From Lysobacteraceae bacterium (GTDB taxonomy: Bacteria > Pseudomonadota > Gammaproteobacteria > Steroidobacterales > Steroidobacteraceae): 8,483 nt of DNA. The position numbers and the translations under genes were made by a program. The notes beneath the pieces were generated by a model. It was not told where the DNA came from. It made no database searches and worked only from the letters and a program-made list of their open reading frames with translations. Position 1 is the first letter of the stretch; every line of letters starts with the position of its first letter. The stretch lies in contig JAAYXG010000078.1 of NCBI GenBank assembly GCA_012516015.1, positions 1 to 8,483 on the forward strand. The letters run 5' to 3'. Positions 5,666-8,483 of the stretch are shown piece after piece.

Positions 5666-6786
5666 GCGCCTGGATCGATCGCGATACGCGCATTCTCGTC
5701 ACCGGCGGCGCCGGTTTCATTGGCTCGCATCTCGCCAACACGCTGGTCGAGCGAGGCTACACCGTGCGCGCGCTCGACAGCTTGAAGCCGCAAGTGCACG
5801 GCGCCGATGCGCAGTGGCCGGCGTATCTCCGTCCGGAGGTGGAGCGGCACGATGCGGACATTCGGGATCGCGACGCGTTGCGCAAGGCGCTCGCGGGTAT
5901 CACGCACGTCTATCACTTCGCCGCCGCGGTCGGCGTCGGCCAAAGCATGTACGAGATCGAGCATTACACCGACGTGAACAATCGCGGCACGGCGATTCTG
6001 CTCGAGGAGCTCATCAAGCAGCCGGTGCAGCGGCTCATCGTCGCCTCGAGCATGAGCGTGTACGGCGAAGGCATGTATCGCGTCGGCAACTCGATCCGCG
6101 AGCCGCGGCCGCGATCGCGCGAGCAGTTGAGCCGCGCGGAATGGGATCTGCGCGACGGCGCCGAAGTCCTCGAGCCCATGCCGACGCCGGAGACGAAGCA
6201 TGTTGCGCCTTCTTCCGTGTATGCGCTTTCGAAGCTCGATCAAGAGCAGCTCTGTCTCATGTTCGGTGCGGCGTACCAGGTGCCGACGGTCGCGCTCAGA
6301 TTCTTCAACGTCTACGGTCCGCAGCAATCGCTTTCGAATCCGTATACCGGCGTGCTGGCGATCTTTGCGGCACGCATCCTGAACGGCAATGCGCCGCTCA
6401 TCTTCGAGGATGGCTTGCAGCAGCGCGATTTCGTGAGCGTGTGGGATATCGCGCAAGCGTGTCGACTGGCGCTCACGACGAAGGCGACCGGAGAGGTTTT
6501 CAACATCGGATCCGGGGACTCGCGAACCGTGCTCGAGATCGCGCGCAGCATCACCGAAGCGCTGAACGCCTCGGCGGAGGCCGTCGTCACGGGCAAGTAT
6601 CGCATCGGCGACATCCGACACTGTTTCGCGGACATCGACAAGGCCCGGCATCTGCTCGGGTACGAGCCGCGCGTGAAGCTCGAAGACGGGCTGCTCGAGC
6701 TCGCCGAATGGCTGTCGCGAACGTCCGCGACGGATAACTTCCTGCATGCCGCCTCGGAGCTCGACCGCCGCGGTCTGACGATCTGA
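5662..6786 (+). CDS. NDP-sugar 4-epimerase-like extended SDR (dTDP-L-rhamnose 4-epimerase type)
   Basis: Predicted NAD-dependent nucleotide-sugar epimerase (374 aa). Seen: VTGGAGFIG at 13-21; Asp39 after strand 2; LDSLKPQVHG at 38-47, characteristic of proteins annotated as dTDP-L-rhamnose 4-epimerase (WbiB-like); HFAAAVGVGQSMYEI at 85-99; SSMSVYGEG at 129-137; catalytic YALSK (Tyr187/Lys191); LRFFNVYGPQQSLSNPYTG; and RIGDIRHCFADI near the C-terminus. An insertion of about 45 residues between the SxSxYG block and YxxxK, ending LEPMPTPETK, is a family trait and probably shapes the substrate pocket. ATG 5662 overlaps the preceding TGA by 4 nt, giving translational coupling. SDR-epimerase assignment is firm; the rhamnose substrate is by resemblance only, and no rhamnose pathway genes (rmlBCD) are in view. 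Confidence 0.88.
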   Translation: MSAWIDRDTRILVTGGAGFIGSHLANTLVERGYTVRALDSLKPQVHGADAQWPAYLRPEVERHDADIRDRDALRKALAGITHVYHFAAAVGVGQSMYEIEHYTDVNNRGTAILLEELIKQPVQRLIVASSMSVYGEGMYRVGNSIREPRPRSREQLSRAEWDLRDGAEVLEPMPTPETKHVAPSSVYALSKLDQEQLCLMFGAAYQVPTVALRFFNVYGPQQSLSNPYTGVLAIFAARILNGNAPLIFEDGLQQRDFVSVWDIAQACRLALTTKATGEVFNIGSGDSRTVLEIARSITEALNASAEAVVTGKYRIGDIRHCFADIDKARHLLGYEPRVKLEDGLLELAEWLSRTSATDNFLHAASELDRRGLTI

Positions 6787-6803
6787 CGTCGCGAGAAAGA
6801 GCT

Positions 6804-6808
6804 GGAGG
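6804..6808 (+). promoter_or_regulatory. Ribosome-binding site of the third SDR gene
   Basis: GGAGG followed by 7 nt and ATG 6816. It is the only junction in the right operon that is not a 4-nt overlap, so this gene has independent initiation. Confidence 0.8.
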
Positions 6809-6815
6809 ATTCTCC

Positions 6816-7907
6816 ATGACAGGACGCATTCTCATCACGGGCGGCGCAGGCTTCGTCGGAACGAACGTCGCGAAGCGTCTGGCCGGCGCGGGAATGAACG
6901 TACGCATCTTGGACTCGCTCGCGCGAGCGGGTTCGGAGGAGAACGTCGACTGGCTGCGGGAGGCCTTTCCGGATCGCATCGAGCTCATCGAAGCGGATGT
7001 TCGAGATGTCGACGCAGTGCGCGCCGCGGTGGACGGCATCGAGCACGTGTATCACCTCGCGGCTCAAGTGGCGGTGACGACCAGCTTGTCCGATCCAAGC
7101 ACGGATTTCTCAGTCAACGCACGTGGAACGTTGAACGTGCTCGAGGCCGTGCGCGCGAGCCCATCGAGCCCCTCGCTGATTTTCTCGTCCACGAACAAGG
7201 TCTATGGCGGCCTCTCGGATATCGATTTGGTCGAGTGCGCGATGCGCTATGCACCGAAGGACGAGCGCGTCCGCGCCAACGGAATTCCGGAGACGCGTGC
7301 GCTCGATTTTCACGCGCCCTACGGCTGCTCGAAAGGAGCCGCCGATCAGTACGTGCTCGACTATGCACGCAGCTTCGGACTGCGGACACTCGTCATGCGG
7401 ATGAGCTGCATCTATGGGCCGCACCAGCACGGCAACGAGGACCAGGGCTGGGTTGCGCACTTCGTACGCTCGGCGTTGGCCAGCGAGACCGTCACGGTAT
7501 ATGGCGACGGTAAGCAAGTCCGCGACGTGTTGTTCGTCGAAGACCTCGTGAACGCGTTCGAGCTGGCGCGCTCGAACATCGGCGAGCTGAGCGGCCGCGC
7601 GTTCAACTTGGGCGGGGGCGCCGAGAACACGTTGAGCGTGCTGGAGCTGATCGAAGAAGTCGAGCGCATCACGGGCGGATCGATGCAAGTGTCGACGGAC
7701 GCGTGGCGTGTGGGAGATCAGCGCTACTACGTCTCGGATACGCGCCGCTTCGGCCAAGCGACCGGATGGCGCGCGGATGTCGCGTTGCCGGACGGTCTAA
7801 GCGCGCTCGTGCGGTGGTTCGAGGATGCACACGCGCCGCAGGCGAGTGCGCCGATGAGACGCCATGCAGGCGATCGCTCCGTCGCCGCCGGAGCGTTGCA
7901 ACGATGA
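6816..7907 (+). CDS. CDP-paratose/tyvelose 2-epimerase-like extended SDR
   Basis: Predicted NAD-dependent nucleotide-sugar epimerase (363 aa) resembling CDP-tyvelose/CDP-paratose 2-epimerase. Seen: ILITGGAGFVGTN at 5-17; Asp33 after strand 2; HLAAQVAVTTSL at 80-91; SSTNKVYG at 124-131, the TNKVYG block that marks this branch (Asn replaces the usual Ser/Glu position); YGCSK with catalytic Tyr169/Lys173; and MSCIYGPHQHGNEDQGWVAHF in two short halves around residue 200, also typical. The Ala/Arg-rich tail after ~350 is poorly ordered. ATG 6816 has GGAGG 7 nt upstream and follows a 29-bp gap. The TGA overlaps the next ATG (ATGA). In this family NAD oxidises C2 so the C2 hydroxyl can be inverted. 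True substrates of such distant homologues are mostly unknown, and no CDP-sugar pathway genes (ascA-like glucose cytidylyltransferase, CDP-glucose dehydratase) are visible. Confidence 0.87.
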   Translation: MTGRILITGGAGFVGTNVAKRLAGAGMNVRILDSLARAGSEENVDWLREAFPDRIELIEADVRDVDAVRAAVDGIEHVYHLAAQVAVTTSLSDPSTDFSVNARGTLNVLEAVRASPSSPSLIFSSTNKVYGGLSDIDLVECAMRYAPKDERVRANGIPETRALDFHAPYGCSKGAADQYVLDYARSFGLRTLVMRMSCIYGPHQHGNEDQGWVAHFVRSALASETVTVYGDGKQVRDVLFVEDLVNAFELARSNIGELSGRAFNLGGGAENTLSVLELIEEVERITGGSMQVSTDAWRVGDQRYYVSDTRRFGQATGWRADVALPDGLSALVRWFEDAHAPQASAPMRRHAGDRSVAAGALQR

Positions 7908-8483
7908 GTGCGAGCGCAGAGATCGAGCGCGCGAAGATCGGTGTAGCGTCGGCGCGCTCGCAACGAGCCGCCGTGCTGTCGGGTCCGATGAAGACACGGA
8001 TCGAGGCCGCGCCCGTGCGCGAGCCGGAAGCGAACGAAGTGCGCGTTCGCCTCGAAGGTTGCGGGGTGTGCGCATCGAATCTCGCGGTGTGGGAGGGGCG
8101 GCCCTGGTTCGAGTATCCGCGCGAGGCCGGCTCTCCGGGCCACGAAGGCTGGGGCATCGTCGATGCAATCGGGTGCGGCGTGAGCGATCTTTCGATCGGC
8201 GATCGAGTGGCGATGATCTCGGGCCACGCTTATGCGGATCTCGACGTGTGCGATCGGAACTGCGTCGTGAGGTTGCCGCGTGAGCTCGATGGCGTGCCGG
8301 TTCCCGGTGAGCCGCTCGGCTGCGTCATGAATATCTTCGAGCGCGCGCGGATCGAATCTCATCATCGTGTCGCGATCGTCGGAGCCGGCTTCCTCGGCGT
8401 GTTGCTCACGCAACTCGCAGCGCGTGCCGGTGCCGAAGTCGTCGTGCTCTCCCGGCGTGCCTACGCGCTCGAGATCGCACGCC
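7904..8483 (+). CDS. Zinc-type medium-chain alcohol/polyol dehydrogenase, 3' end beyond window
   Basis: N-terminal 193 residues of a predicted zinc-dependent medium-chain dehydrogenase acting on an alcohol or sugar with NAD(P). Seen: GCGVCASNL at 52-60, where Cys56 is the expected catalytic-zinc ligand (the usual SD after it is SN here); PGHEGWG at 78-84 (His80, Glu81); GDRVAMISG at 99-107; PGEPLGC at 134-140, where Glu136 may be a further ligand; and the nucleotide loop VGAGFLG at 159-165. The four-cysteine structural-zinc lobe expected after GDRV is missing, as in several sugar and polyol dehydrogenase branches. ATG 7904 overlaps the preceding TGA (ATGA). It adds ~20 residues before the first strand (RAAVLSGP at 21-28), and no better start lies closer. 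It probably oxidises or reduces an intermediate from the same pathway; substrate unknown. Confidence 0.88.
   Translation, partial: MSASAEIERAKIGVASARSQRAAVLSGPMKTRIEAAPVREPEANEVRVRLEGCGVCASNLAVWEGRPWFEYPREAGSPGHEGWGIVDAIGCGVSDLSIGDRVAMISGHAYADLDVCDRNCVVRLPRELDGVPVPGEPLGCVMNIFERARIESHHRVAIVGAGFLGVLLTQLAARAGAEVVVLSRRAYALEIAR

Noticed and set aside
5296..6747. Long antisense open frame (483 codons) on the minus strand across the SDR genes
   Set aside because: It mirrors two firmly assigned SDR genes, has an Arg/Ala/Asp-rich composition without family motifs, and reflects the lack of antisense stops in high-GC coding DNA.

Overview
The window is a high-GC, gene-dense bacterial segment holding nine protein-coding genes in two divergent operons. 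No RNA gene, mobile element or CRISPR array was seen. Base composition, frequent GTG/TTG starts, strong AAGGAG ribosome sites and 4-nt start/stop overlaps suit a high-GC bacterium. A proteobacterium or acidobacterium-like Gram-negative is my guess from general style; no gene here fixes the lineage, and the inositol-phosphate synthase is of the type best known from actinobacteria.

Left operon (minus strand, read from 4245 down to the left edge): inositol-3-phosphate synthase; a histidine-phosphatase-fold enzyme overlapping its 3' end; a CgeB-type glycosyltransferase joined by ATGA; a sugar-phosphate nucleotidyltransferase; and a clan GH-A glycoside hydrolase with a perfect ribosome site, running off the window. 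The hydrolase is easily missed because it starts with GTG and has no stop in the window.

Divergent region (4246-4576): about 330 bp without a convincing gene. It carries a cluster of GCATGC-centred short inverted repeats, an 8-bp perfect inverted repeat with a 12-nt loop, and the two lead ribosome sites, which share the same 10-mer in opposite orientation.

Right operon (plus strand, 4577 to the right edge): three different extended short-chain dehydrogenase/epimerases (UDP-glucuronate-decarboxylase-like, dTDP-L-rhamnose-4-epimerase-like, CDP-paratose/tyvelose-2-epimerase-like) and a zinc-type medium-chain dehydrogenase running off the window. Two of the three junctions are ATGA overlaps and the third is a 29-bp gap with a strong ribosome site.

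Together the genes look like a biosynthetic locus for an unusual glycoconjugate: NDP-sugars are made and remodelled on the right; inositol phosphate, a phosphatase, an NDP-sugar former, a glycosyltransferase and a glycosidase sit on the left. Combining an inositol-phosphate synthase with a phosphatase and a glycosyltransferase recalls the first steps of mycothiol synthesis and suggests a glycosyl-inositol product, but that is inference. The clearest oddity is the hydrolase, whose acid/base motif lies at residues 8-11, as if the first three barrel strands were missing or moved to the C-terminus.
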